A model generated the notes under the pieces. The model was not told where the DNA came from, searched no databases, and saw only the letters and a program-made list of their open reading frames with translations. From Mnemiopsis leidyi (Eukaryota > Ctenophora > Tentaculata > Lobata > Bolinopsidae), in contig JH152859.1 of the NCBI GenBank assembly GCA_000226015.1, forward strand, positions 90,876-120,167: a DNA stretch of 29,292 nucleotides, written 5' to 3'. The translations under genes were made by a program, and so were the position numbers. Within the stretch, counting starts at the first letter, position 1; the number at the start of each line of letters is the position of its first letter. Below, in pieces: positions 20,965 to 29,292 of the stretch.

Positions 20965-22257
20965 TTGTCCAGCTCCAGACCCCTGGAAGCAGCTGAAGAC
21001 ATCCCGGACTTAGGCGAGAACATTTCCACGTAAAGCGACTCAGTCGGAGAAGGTTTATCTGAGATCTGGGAATTATTCCCGGTCGGGGGTTCGGGGACGT
21101 TTCTAGAAGGAGGCTGAGAAATACTTCTAGGTGGAGGATCAGGAACGCCCCTGGGAAATGGTTCTGGACCAAAGTTACTTGGTTGTGGAGAATGAGAGTT
21201 CGTACTGGATGGAGATCTGCGAGCCGTGTTGGGATTGAGCAGGTTCTCCAGAGCCCTGGTGATGTCGTTAGGGTTAATACCGTGGGACGGTGAGGAGGGG
21301 GGAGGAGAGCGGGGAGTTAGAGGAGGTGGTTCCGTCTGATTGACTGGTCGAACAACATTGTTTGTTTTCGGCTGTTCACCTTTCGGTGGGAGTTGGGGAA
21401 CGTGAGCTGTAAAGTTTTGATTTTTGTTATTGTCCCGAACAGTGGTCAGTTGAACGTTTCTGCTCACGTTCTGCTGCAAATTTAGCGAAATCGGTTTCTT
21501 AGGACCACTGTTTCTCACTGGGAAGGTTGTACCTTCTCGAGTATTTAGGGTGTGGTTGTTAAGTTTGATATCAGAGGGTCGCTGAGGATATCCGTTCTCG
21601 ATCGACACAGGAGCATGATCGCTAAGATCAGCACTGTTCCTCTCACTACTCGACTCAATACTCTGACTGTTTCGTTTTCTAAACATGTCCACTCTATCAT
21701 CCCGGAAATCGGGGTATTCCTGATCCAGATACCTGTGATCCAGGGATCGCTCACTTCTCAAACTCTGCAAACTGATCTCACTACTCTCACTCACTTCACT
21801 CCCACGCGAACCTTTCCTTATTCGCGCTGCATTGTAGCCGAAGTGTTTGGTTTTAGGAGGGAGTGCGGGTCTCAGAGCACGAGATTGTCTCATTTGTGCA
21901 TCTCTGATTTGTCGAGACATCGGGTCTGAGTCCTGACTGGAGAAGGAAGGACTGGGACTCAAGGAGCTGTAGTGAGAGGTGGTGGAGGGGGAGGCAGAAC
22001 GGCGAGGTGGTGTTCTGGAGACCGTGCGACGCGGGGGAGTGGGCGGTCCGTTACGTGGGGGTTGTTCAGACTGGGGCAGCCGAGAGGGGAGGAGGGATAT
22101 TGCAGGTTTGGTGGTGAGGTGAGGAGGAACGTTTGGAGAGGGAGGGTGTTTAGAGAATAGTCCAGCTTGTTCAGCCAGCATGCTGCTCGTGTTTTGTGCT
22201 CTCTCTACCGTCAGGTGGATGTGGGAGTCTCTCGACCTCATGTCCTCCAGGCAGCGC
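20965..22257 (-). CDS. Scaffold gene, exon 4 (end of PDZ domain plus disordered Pro/Ser-rich region)
   Basis: A 1293-nt exon. Acceptor CGTTTCAG precedes 22257 and donor GTTAGT follows 20965. Its first residues complete the PDZ domain begun in the exon at 24676-24819: the alpha-B helix RRCLEDM and the last strand HIHLTV. About 410 residues of low-complexity sequence follow, including PxxPxR SH3-ligand-like motifs (PPTPPRR, RTPPRR), LPPK motifs, a Ser/Glu/Arg stretch (SEVSESSEISLQSLRSERS) and PPP clusters. Near the end, NPNDITRALENLLNPN could form a short helix. The open frame has an ATG at 22241 but clearly continues above it into the upstream exon, so that Met is internal. The function is expected to be assembly of membrane or junctional complexes. 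Confidence 0.88.
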
Positions 22258-24675
22258 CTGAAACGTTGAACTTCGTTAGAATATTGTCGGTGTATTCTGC
22301 TATGTTATCTGCAGGCTGCAAATTAGCTGCGCTATTCAGTCTTAGCATATAAATACACATATTTTATTGTCTATTTGCATAAACACGATCTTTGCAATTT
22401 TACCCCGATATAATTACTTAGTCATACACAACGCAATATTGAGTCTATGAGAAGTTCCCAATGTTGAATGTTAAAACTGGCGCCTTGCGACTCTAACAGT
22501 ACATTGAGTGTAAGCTCACTGCACCGGGACCCTGGAGTCCACCACCTGTCTTTACATCCCTCATAACCACTGTATCAGCTTACAATCTAATCGAGTTGCG
22601 CTGCCGCCAGCAGCTAATATCATGGAAAATGTGGCGGGGGGTAAGGGCCTGGATATACACCGGGAGATTGGATTATCTGGAGATGCTGGGAGGTTGGTGT
22701 GAATGTTGGAGCATGATTAGAAGGGACAATCAGTAACAGATTTATTGGATTTACTTTCTCCGGTGGGTGGGATCTAGCAAATGGAATAGTGCATGAACAA
22801 TGGTGTTGGCTAACTGAGGTCGTTATGCCGACTTTGGCAAAGGGACAACAACTTTGCTTTCTACATACAATGCACGTGTGATGTAAAGTCTTAATGTAAA
22901 ACTGTGTTCTTTTGAGGGGGATGAGATACCACTTTGAAGTTTGATATAAAAACAATAATTTAAGCAAATCGATGATGGCCTGATTGTTGGAAATATGAGC
23001 ATATTCTGAGAACTGTAAATTCGGGAAAGTGTTAATACTTTGTCAATCGGTGAATGAGAGGCTGTTTTAAACTATTTCAACACTACAAATTAAATACATT
23101 TATTGAGTGTTATGTCCTGATGATGGTGTTGTTACACAGAAATATATAGATGCATTGCTATTAAAATCCTATGTCTATCACTCGAGTCAAGAAGAGAATT
23201 ACAAAAACCACGTTAAACTCAAAGGCTAGGGAGATGTTTTGAAATATGCAATTTCACAACTAAAATTACATTTTACATTGATTGAAATTATTCATCTATC
23301 TATAAAATTCATTAGTGTGAACCACGATTATTTTAATGTTTTTTAAAACTTAATCAGTGATTTAATGATTGATTCAAATATGATCATACTAATTCCTTTT
23401 CTTGACGTCTTTTCAGTCATCAGCATTCGGCAACGCCGCGCCGACACAATCTTAAGACTCAAACAAATTGATTGAGAAACTTTCAAGTTCCAGGTTCTGA
23501 TCTTAAAAAGGGAAACCGTGAGAATGACTAATAATTTTCTCCGGGTTTTGCTGATTTGAAATTTTTTCCCCACTTTTACCCGTACATTCAATCAAATGTG
23601 ACCACCCAATATAAAACGTATGTCTACTGTACACTGTTTAATCATATGTCTACTGTACACTGTATAATATATTTCCAATCTGAATCTACCCTGGAGCAGA
23701 GGAGCAATTATCATTACAAAGATCTGCTGTTGTAAACAGCAAACAGTGCTTACTCGCTGAGCTATTACACAAGACATCAGTAAACTTACTTACTATCATT
23801 CTACACTCGATCCAACAAATCGATAAAGAGGGCCAATAACCGTACAGTTTTGTACTTACAGTAGCATATTTTGTAGAGCGGACAAATCGAACAGAGCACC
23901 CTGCATCCTGGCAGACTATCTACAGACAACACACAAACAATCTTCTTGTACTGGAACACGCTGCTCTCGCAAAGCATAGACGACGATGTGGCACAATGCT
24001 GAGTAGACAGCTGTAGGGTCCGGTAATGGTTTCCTAGAGAAATCCCTCCATTTCTTTACAATGACGTAAGAATGCGATGCATTAGAACTTTTGCTAATAG
24101 GAATAGCCATTTCCGATCTCCGAATCATTATTCACCTGGAGCCCAAGACTTTTAATAACCGCATAACTTTGCGTGCCTTACCTCTTAAACAAAACTTGAT
24201 TCACTAACTACCTGATATTTTAACCTGCTATAAATTCAAATCGCAGTACAAAGCGGTAACACTACTCCAGCTGCTCCGGTCTTTGATCCAGTGTGCTGGG
24301 CAGGCGACAAGTGAGTTTCCTGTGTGCACACTAATGGGTCTACACGAGGAACAGAACGTCATGTGGCTGGCCACACACTACACACTACACTCTTAATATC
24401 ATAACGGTTATCACTTGTTCCTTGTCAGTCGGCATCAGAAAATTATTTATCTTCTGTTGTGCTTGAAGATTTGCTTGAAGGAGGATTAAGGGATGAAAAT
24501 GTTTGCACCTAATCCGGGAAAATGCTACTAAATAAACTAAAACAGTGGTTAGTTGTAGACAATTTAAGCGGAAAGGGGGTTTGATGTAACCAAAAGGTTT
24601 CGTTTACTCACAACAGAAGAAAGATGGATGGTTATTTATTTATTCTAGCCCAGAAATAAAGTTCCCAAAACTAAC
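22258..24675 (-). other. Intron 3 of the scaffold gene
   Basis: About 2.4 kb, bounded by donor GTTAGT and acceptor TTTCAG. The minus-strand frame at 22620-22967 (115 codons) has a TTG rather than ATG start and is of a length expected by chance. A 21-bp near-repeat CATATGTCTACTGTACACTGT / CGTATGTCTACTGTACACTGT occurs at about 23616-23666. No gene is seen. Confidence 0.6.
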
Positions 24676-24819
24676 CTAGCGCTGGGTAGACTCATTTTGG
24701 CAGTGCTGAACTCGTTGATGTAGAGAACCTTGTCTCCAGCTTGAAGGTAGGGCTCCACGTCAGATGCACGAACATAAACCCCGGAGTGAACTCCAGCAAC
24801 TCCCACTGTGTCTCCATAC
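24676..24819 (-). CDS. Scaffold gene, exon 3 (core of PDZ domain)
   Basis: A 144-nt exon between TTCACAG (before 24819) and GTTAGT (after 24676). Read in frame it gives HSGVYVRASDVEPYLQAGDK and then VLYINEFS...SLPSAR. This is the typical PDZ core: strand B/C GVYV, the LQAGDKVLYINE segment corresponding to the family's L.xGD.IL.VNG, and the start of the alpha-B helix. The usual GLGF loop is replaced by YGDT and VGVAGV. Both junctions split a codon 2+1 and join in phase with the neighbouring exons. PDZ domains bind C-terminal peptides of membrane proteins; this one appears to be the only PDZ visible in the gene. Confidence 0.9.
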
Positions 24820-25412
24820 CTGTGAACATATGACCGCTAAAATAAGGTTAGATTTCACATCTGATTCAGGTTGAATCTTTCTAAAATATTAGTTCAAGTA
24901 CCTACAACAGAATAAGGCATTGACAGACCTGTCACACAAAATCAAATGTGTGTCAGATGACACTTTCACAGCACCCGAATTTGAGCTTTGATCACTCCTG
25001 CTACACAATGAATAACGAGATCCTCCTGGGAAAAAGTGCATTTTTGTGAAAGAGCTTTTCATACATTAATATCTGAATTATTGAAATTAAGTATAACTAT
25101 AAGCAGTTGATAGATATCAATAATTTTTTTAAATAATTGGTTGTACCAAATAAGGTACCAATTTTATCGATTTCAATTCACAGAACAAGAATTGCCTCTT
25201 TATCACACATGCAAGGGCTTTGTTAAGATTATTCATTTATGATTTAAAATAGGTCAAAAAGGTAAAAAAATGTTAGTTTATAATTGTTCTGTGTACATGA
25301 AAACGGTGCAGAAACCATTTCTTCAACAGACACCATCAAATTGGAACCTAGCCAGTCACAAAACACAAACAAAATATTTGCAACCATCTGATACTATTTC
25401 TTTGTATTTTAC
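24820..25412 (-). other. Intron 2 of the scaffold gene
   Basis: 593 bp between donor GTAAAA and acceptor CACAG. It is very AT-rich and nothing else is visible in it. Confidence 0.6.
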
Positions 25413-25509
25413 CTTTTAAATTTACGAATGTTGGCCTCTGACAGGAAGAGGTGGCATGATATGTTTGACCTGGTGGACCCAGGATAGTTTTTCCTGAGCA
25501 ACTTATAAT
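25413..25509 (-). CDS. Scaffold gene, candidate exon 2 (start of PDZ domain)
   Basis: A 97-nt exon. Its donor (AAAAG|GTAAAA) leaves two bases that complete an Arg codon with exon 3, giving a continuous PDZ N-terminal part: strand A CHLFLSE, then NIRKFK and the YGDT loop. The acceptor chosen (CATAAG before 25509) gives the phase needed by exon 1. Alternative acceptors nearby (GCTCAG) would not fit that phase. The reading is supported by the way it completes the domain, not by a strong acceptor. Confidence 0.62.
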
Positions 25510-25555
25510 CTTATGAAGGTGCCCTTGGGCCATTTATAAAGATTGGTAAAGTTTG

Positions 25556-25573
25556 ATAATAATAATAATAATT
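25556..25573. repeat. Short (ATA)n microsatellite
   Basis: ATAATAATAATAATTA within the candidate first intron of the scaffold gene. Confidence 0.7.
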
Positions 25574-25637
25574 ACCTTTTGTGAAAAAGTTAGGAAGAAA
25601 TTGAAAAAAAAGCAAGTGAGTGCAATAGGAAACTTAC

Positions 25638-25737
25638 CATTGTTAGTAGTCAATATCTGAGAATCACTGTTTCTCAGATTTGTGTTTCTCCGCAGTGACT
25701 TTGGCAATGTAAAGTAAGATTTCCCCCCATCATTCAT
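25638..25737 (-). CDS. Scaffold gene, candidate first coding exon
   Basis: ATG at 25737 followed by 33 codons (MNDGGKSYFTLPKSLRRN...) and a strong donor ATG|GTAAGT at 25637. An in-frame stop lies six bases above the ATG, so translation cannot start much further up without another splice. The peptide is basic and Ser/Thr-rich, suited to a flexible N-terminus. The remaining single base joins in phase to the exon at 25509 over a 128-bp intron. No independent evidence confirms it. Confidence 0.45.
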
Positions 25738-27367
25738 GCTTTATGTCTTATCCATTGTGAGTCTTCATTGGTCCCTTCTCATAGCATATAAGCTAAAATA
25801 TTGTGCAAATTTAATGGCAAAAACAATTAATTTTAAGTACCATTTAGCATTTTTATTCTAGTTAAAAGGCTGGTACAGATAAAAGGCCGGTACAAGTACT
25901 GTCGTGCCCTAGTCTCCAATCCTCTTTATACTATGATCCATCAACTAGAATTCTGAATTGACATTACAAAACTTCCCCTAACAACACTTGTCTTGTGGAT
26001 TCATCAGCCCCTAAAAGGAGGCTGAAGCCAATTGCCCAATTATGTTGGATACACTAGATTAAAACAAATGTGAGGTTAAAATAGCTGTCTAAAATAACTG
26101 ACACAAAAAAGGCTATTTACTCGTCTTTGCAATTTGTTCTGTTACCGGTCTCAATTCAGACTAAAAAGTTGATTATATTTTTGCACAATAGTGATGCTAC
26201 AGGGCAAAAGGCCTTGATCTGTACTTAGATGACAACTATTATGAACCAGCAGAGTGTGATTTGAATAACGAATATAAATTAATGGTTAGTGATTAACTGT
26301 TCTAACAAGACAATTAGTTAGGCACATTGACTGAGTCATTCTCAAACAAGTATCCCGTATCCGAGCTAATACAAATGACGACGATAGTAACAGAAAGACC
26401 TCTAAATCATCAGACAGCTCTTAAACTTCCTCTAGCTAGTTCCTTATACTCTTCCTCTGACACTCGAGGAACGGGGGTCAACCAAGTGAAAACAATCCAA
26501 GAGATAAAGGTAGTTCTTCCCTGTTTAACACAGCCCTCAAACTCAATACCTGGCTGCTGTTAACCTTGACAGTTAACCTTGTACCCAAGCCGAGAATTTC
26601 AATGTCTGTAGACTGAGCGGTATGCCTTTATTATTGTGGAAGCTTCCCACTGGACTCAAATTCAGAAAAAGCATAAAAAGCATCAAGCAAGCTCGCAACA
26701 AGCCAGATGCATACAACTGCACCAGTTAAACTCTTGAACTGCTATGTTATCATATAGAAGATTGATGCATAGCCATGCTTCAGAAAAGCTTCGGAGAATT
26801 AATGGCAAAATTTCACTAATCCAACTTAACCTACAATGCAGCCTTAAGATGACTTAGAGCAAAGCCCCACAAGCCCTATACTAGTACCCCTAGTACAAGC
26901 ATCTTTATACCTCGAGAAATATTGAGTGACCTTGAGTAAAAATGAACTATATGATTGATTACAGTTTATATTATCCAAAATACCTTAACCATGCTCAAAT
27001 GTTTAATAAGAAAAATTAACTTGACAATTCACAATTGTCTGTATTTATTCAAAATTTATTTATTATTCAAAATTGTCCTTTTCATGAAAATGGAAGAGAT
27101 ACAAGTTTCTATGTCGAAGGTTTATGTTATTTTTATTACTCTAACCAGAGCCTTTTTGTACGCGTTGTGTGTAAGCACTTGGTTAGGACCTGACGATACA
27201 TTAAAATAATTTAGGTAAAATTTAAGGTAATAGTTCCGTCAAAATAAAAAATAGTTATATATTTTTCAAACTGTCATAATTAATCGACTGTGTGTTTAGT
27301 TGCTTTCATCACATATCATTAGAAATATGAATCAAACTATTGATAAAAGAAAATTAAAAATCCCTGT
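25738..27367. other. 5' flank of scaffold gene; no firm gene
   Basis: The left part probably holds the scaffold promoter. A plus-strand frame from ATG 26375 to 26509 (45 codons, MTTIVTERPLNHQTALKLPL...) ends at AAAG|GTAGTT and could be the first exon of a divergent gene, but no second exon was found. The rest is AT-rich and without visible genes. Composition changes sharply at about 27.37 kb. Confidence 0.4.
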
Positions 27368-27474
27368 GCGAACTCATTGTAGGTTGATAACCTCAAACCT
27401 ACGGTCGCGGCCATCACGAGCTCTCACGCATTTCAAAGAAATTTTAGACGCGCATCGCCCGTTGAGCGAACTCA
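27368..27474 (+). mobile_element. Small insertion element, copy 1, with 9-bp target duplication
   Basis: The 89-bp body at 27377-27465 starts TTGTAGGTTGATAACC and ends CGCCCGTTGA. It is flanked on both sides by GCGAACTCA (27368-27376 and 27466-27474), a perfect 9-bp direct repeat expected of transposition. It has no open frame and no obvious terminal inverted repeat. The left end carries a GTAGGTT-GAT-AACCTAC-type hairpin, disturbed in this copy. An inverted copy follows at 27583. The class is unknown; 9-bp duplications are typical of Mutator-like elements. Confidence 0.6.
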
Positions 27475-27582
27475 GTGCAAAGTCAAAGCTGAAGCTCGCG
27501 CTTGTCTAACTTTGTCCGACCTTACTACATACTAGCCTGTAGACGTTGCCTAGCCCTGCCGCCTATCAACGTGAGACAAGTC

Positions 27583-27664
27583 TCAACGGGCGATGCGCGT
27601 CTAGAATTTCTTCGAAATGCGTGACAGCGCGTGATGGCCGCGACAGTAGGTTATCAACCTACAA
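27583..27664 (-). mobile_element. Small insertion element, copy 2 (inverted)
   Basis: The 82-bp reverse-complement copy of the element at 27377 starts TCAACGGGCGATGCGCG and ends AACCTACAA. It retains the hairpin GTAGGTT-ATC-AACCTAC. AGACAAGTC precedes it, and an 8-of-9 match (AAACAAGTC) occurs five bases beyond the other end, so its duplication is less clean. Together with copy 1 it forms an inverted repeat with a spacer of about 117 bp. Confidence 0.6.
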
Positions 27665-27679
27665 TGACAAAACAAGTCC

Positions 27680-27830
27680 GGCCCTCATTCGAAGCGAACA
27701 GAAAATAAAATGACGGAAGGGTGCGCGCTGCCGTACAAGCGAAGCACGCAAAAGGGCTTTGGTTAAAACAGCAGCAAAAGCAAAAAGCTGCGAGCCGCGC
27801 GCGAATCGGGTAATTAATTAATTAATTGAT
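27680..27830. repeat. Fragments of the mosaic repeat, with (AATT)n
   Basis: TTCGAAGCGAA...AAATGACGGAAGGGTGCG at about 27690-27726 matches the repeat seen at about 29138-29175 and 29262-29292. GCTGCGAGCCGCGCGCG at about 27788 matches, inverted, the sequence at about 28538-28556. A TAATTAATTAATTAATTGA microsatellite follows at about 27811-27829. Confidence 0.6.
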
Positions 27831-27935
27831 ACTTTGCTGCACTCTTGACTAACCTGCTGCTCACACACGCTTTGCTGTATGCGCGCGTAGCATCTGGCCT
27901 GGTTAGGTTTGTCTCACGTTGTGTTGCACAGCAGC

Positions 27936-28460
27936 GCGCACCCTCCCGTCATTTTTCGCTTCGAATGAGGGTCGGACAAAGTCAAAAGTCAGACAAACGT
28001 TGTGTGGCCGCGCTTCGCGCGGGGGGAGGGCCGGTTGTACGGCATCGCGCACCCTTTTGTCATTTATTCCTCTATTCGCTTCGAAATTAGGTGTAAGGAC
28101 GGACCCGCGACACAAAAGATCCTTTTAGAACGCGCGCAGCCTAAGCTACAGGGTTATGTTTGCATATCAAAGCTTTAAGTTGTCAGGCCTGCTGCCGCGC
28201 AGCAGCAGCTCTGCTTGCCATAAGCCAACCCTGTAGCTCCCCACTCCCGCCTGTTCTAATTTTGCGCTAAACTTGCACAAGGATATATGTGTTTAGCAGC
28301 AGCTCTGCGCAATGAAATTTTGTTCGACTTGAATATTAACGGGCCGCAACGTGAAGCAAGTTAGGTCATACGTGAAGATGACGAGATTATATCCGTCTAA
28401 CGTTCTAACGAAACGATCTCGTTCAGCTTTAGCTGCGTGAGTCGGGTATCACCGCGACAA
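27936..28460 (+). repeat. Long inverted repeat, left arm
   Basis: The GC-rich arm starts GCGCACCCTCCCGTC and pairs base for base, with scattered differences, with the reverse complement of 28647-29292. Landmarks that match inverted: ATTAGG...GGACGGACCCGCGAC (28086-28111 with 29112-29137), CCTAAGCTACAGGGTTATGT (28140-28159 with about 28955-28974), and the segment GACTTGAATATTAACGGGCC (28326-28345 with 28771-28790). No protein is supported; the open frames here are by-products of composition. It could be a foldback element or a MULE with long terminal inverted repeats. Confidence 0.85.
28380..28460 (+). repeat. Internal module, copy a
   Basis: Begins GACGAGATTATATCCGTCTA and ends GTCGGGTATCACCGCGACAA. 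The same module occurs inverted at 28519-28615 and 28647-28731, so there are three copies, two in tandem and one opposed. It forms the inner end of the left arm. Confidence 0.75.
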
Positions 28461-28477
28461 TCTCTCTCTCTCTCGCG
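28461..28477. repeat. (CT)n microsatellite
   Basis: A TCTCTCTCTCTCTCTCG run in the loop between the long inverted-repeat arms. Confidence 0.8.
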
Positions 28478-28518
28478 CATCGTAGTTGTCTTCGCGGCAG
28501 CAGGGCTAGGCAACATCG

Positions 28519-28615
28519 TTGTCGAGGTGTTACCCGACTCGCGCGCGGCTCGCAGCATTGCTGCTCCATGCTCTCCTGGCGTTTCGTTTGAACGTTAGAC
28601 GGATATCATCTCGTC
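28519..28615 (-). repeat. Internal module, copy b (inverted, in the loop)
   Basis: The reverse complement of the module at 28380-28460, ending ACGTTAGACGGATATCATCT. It lies in the loop and has no partner in the symmetrical structure, so it is an extra copy next to copy c. Confidence 0.75.
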
Positions 28616-28646
28616 AAGCAACATCGTAGCACTAGCAGCTTCACCT

Positions 28647-29292
28647 TTGTCCTGGTGATACCCGGATCTCGCAGCTCAAAGCTTGTACAGCAGCACAGTT
28701 TCGTTAAACAGTAGACGTATATAATCTTGTCATATTCACGTAAGACCTAACTTGCTTCACGTTGCGGCCCGTTAATATTCAAGTCGAACAAAATTTCATT
28801 GCGCAGAGCTGCTGCTAAACACATACATCCCTGTGCAAGTTTAGCGCAAAATTAGAACAGGCGGGAGCTACAGGGTTATGTTGGCTTATGGCAAGCAGAG
28901 CTGCTGCTGCGCGGCAGCAGGCCTGACAACTTAAAGCTTTGCTATGCTAACATAACCCTGTAGCTTAGGCTGCATGCGTTCTAAAATGTAAAAGGATCTT
29001 TTGTGTCGCGGGTTTGTAGGTTGATAACCTACCATGTCGCGGCCATCACGTGCTGTCACGCATTTCTGGCCTGGCATTTTGAAGAAATTCTAGACGCACA
29101 TCGCCCGTTGAGTCGCGGGTCCGTCCGGTCCTAATTTCGAAGCGAATAGAGGAATAAATGACAGGAGGGTGCGCGCTGCCGTACAACCGGCCCTCCCCCC
29201 TGCCCCCGCGCGAAGCGCGGCCACACAACGTTTGTCTGACTTTTGACTTTGTCCGACCCTCATTCGAAGCGAAAAATGACGGGAGGGTGCGC
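28647..29292 (-). repeat. Long inverted repeat, right arm (runs off the window)
   Basis: The reverse-complement counterpart of 27936-28460. It is longer by one insertion of 98 bp plus a 9-bp duplication (29014-29120). Its inner end, 28647-28731, is module copy c. The last 130 bases repeat the GCGAA...ATGACGGGAGGGTGCGC motif twice (about 29138-29175 and 29262-29292). The match reaches the window edge, so the true arm length is unknown. Confidence 0.85.
29005..29120 (+). mobile_element. Small insertion element, copy 3, with 9-bp target duplication and an empty-site match
   Basis: The 98-bp body at 29014-29111 has the same ends as copy 1 (TTGTAGGTTGATAACC ... CGCCCGTTGA) and an intact hairpin GTAGGTT-GAT-AACCTAC. 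It is flanked by GTCGCGGGT at 29005-29013 and 29112-29120. The opposite arm of the long inverted repeat has the undisturbed single site ACCCGCGAC (28103-28111), which shows directly that this copy inserted after the arms were formed. It is non-coding and so presumably moved by a transposase encoded elsewhere. Confidence 0.72.

Noticed and set aside
21552..21929. Plus-strand 125-codon frame
   Set aside because: Antisense to the scaffold exon 20965-22257, which is supported by splice phase and the PDZ domain.
22620..22967. Minus-strand 115-codon frame with several Cys and a proline-rich end
   Set aside because: TTG start, no clear splice sites, no recognisable domain; frames of this length are expected a few times in 29 kb of AT-rich DNA.
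27845..28128. Overlapping 60-80 codon frames on both strands in the GC-rich repeat
   Set aside because: High GC lowers stop frequency, and the frames overlap on both strands across an inverted repeat, so coding is not supported.

Overview
The window reads as nuclear DNA of an invertebrate animal. It is AT-rich, genes are far apart, exons are separated by GT...AG introns, and there are three intronless class A (rhodopsin-like) GPCR genes plus one long multi-exon gene for a PDZ-domain scaffold. Minisatellites, small transposon-like insertions and an 11-base run of N (a scaffold gap) fit a draft animal assembly. The lineage cannot be fixed from the sequence; the unusual GPCR motifs would suit a non-bilaterian animal, but that is a guess.

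Layout. 1-1451 holds no gene. 1452-2510 (-) and 8107-9111 (+) are two divergently oriented paralogous GPCRs. The 5.6 kb between them carries a palindromic, telomere-like patch (about 6471-6648) and an 18-unit, 27-bp tandem repeat (7421-7906) that ends 200 bp before the second receptor. A third, more distant GPCR lies at 10083-11267 (-).

From about 25.7 kb down to 13.4 kb on the minus strand I assembled a seven-exon gene model by joining splice sites in phase: 25737-25638, 25509-25413, 24819-24676, 22257-20965, 20797-20569, 17564-16737 and 14094-13414, 1124 codons in all. Exons 2 to 4 join into one PDZ domain. The rest is a long disordered Pro/Ser-rich, then Arg/His/Ser-rich tail with proline-rich SH3-ligand-like motifs. 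The PDZ junctions are strong; the first exon, and membership of the last two exons in the same gene, are less certain. A 55-bp tandem repeat sits in its last intron.

From 27.37 kb to the right edge the composition changes abruptly to GC- and CpG-rich mosaic repeats: a long inverted repeat (arms about 0.5 kb) with nested modules and three copies of an 82-98 bp insertion. Two of these copies are flanked by perfect 9-bp direct duplications, and for one of them the opposite arm preserves the empty site. This is the best candidate for something undescribed.

Possible functional link: the second GPCR ends in a class I PDZ ligand (T-x-Leu) and lies about 4 kb from the end of a PDZ scaffold gene. That the two interact is inference only.
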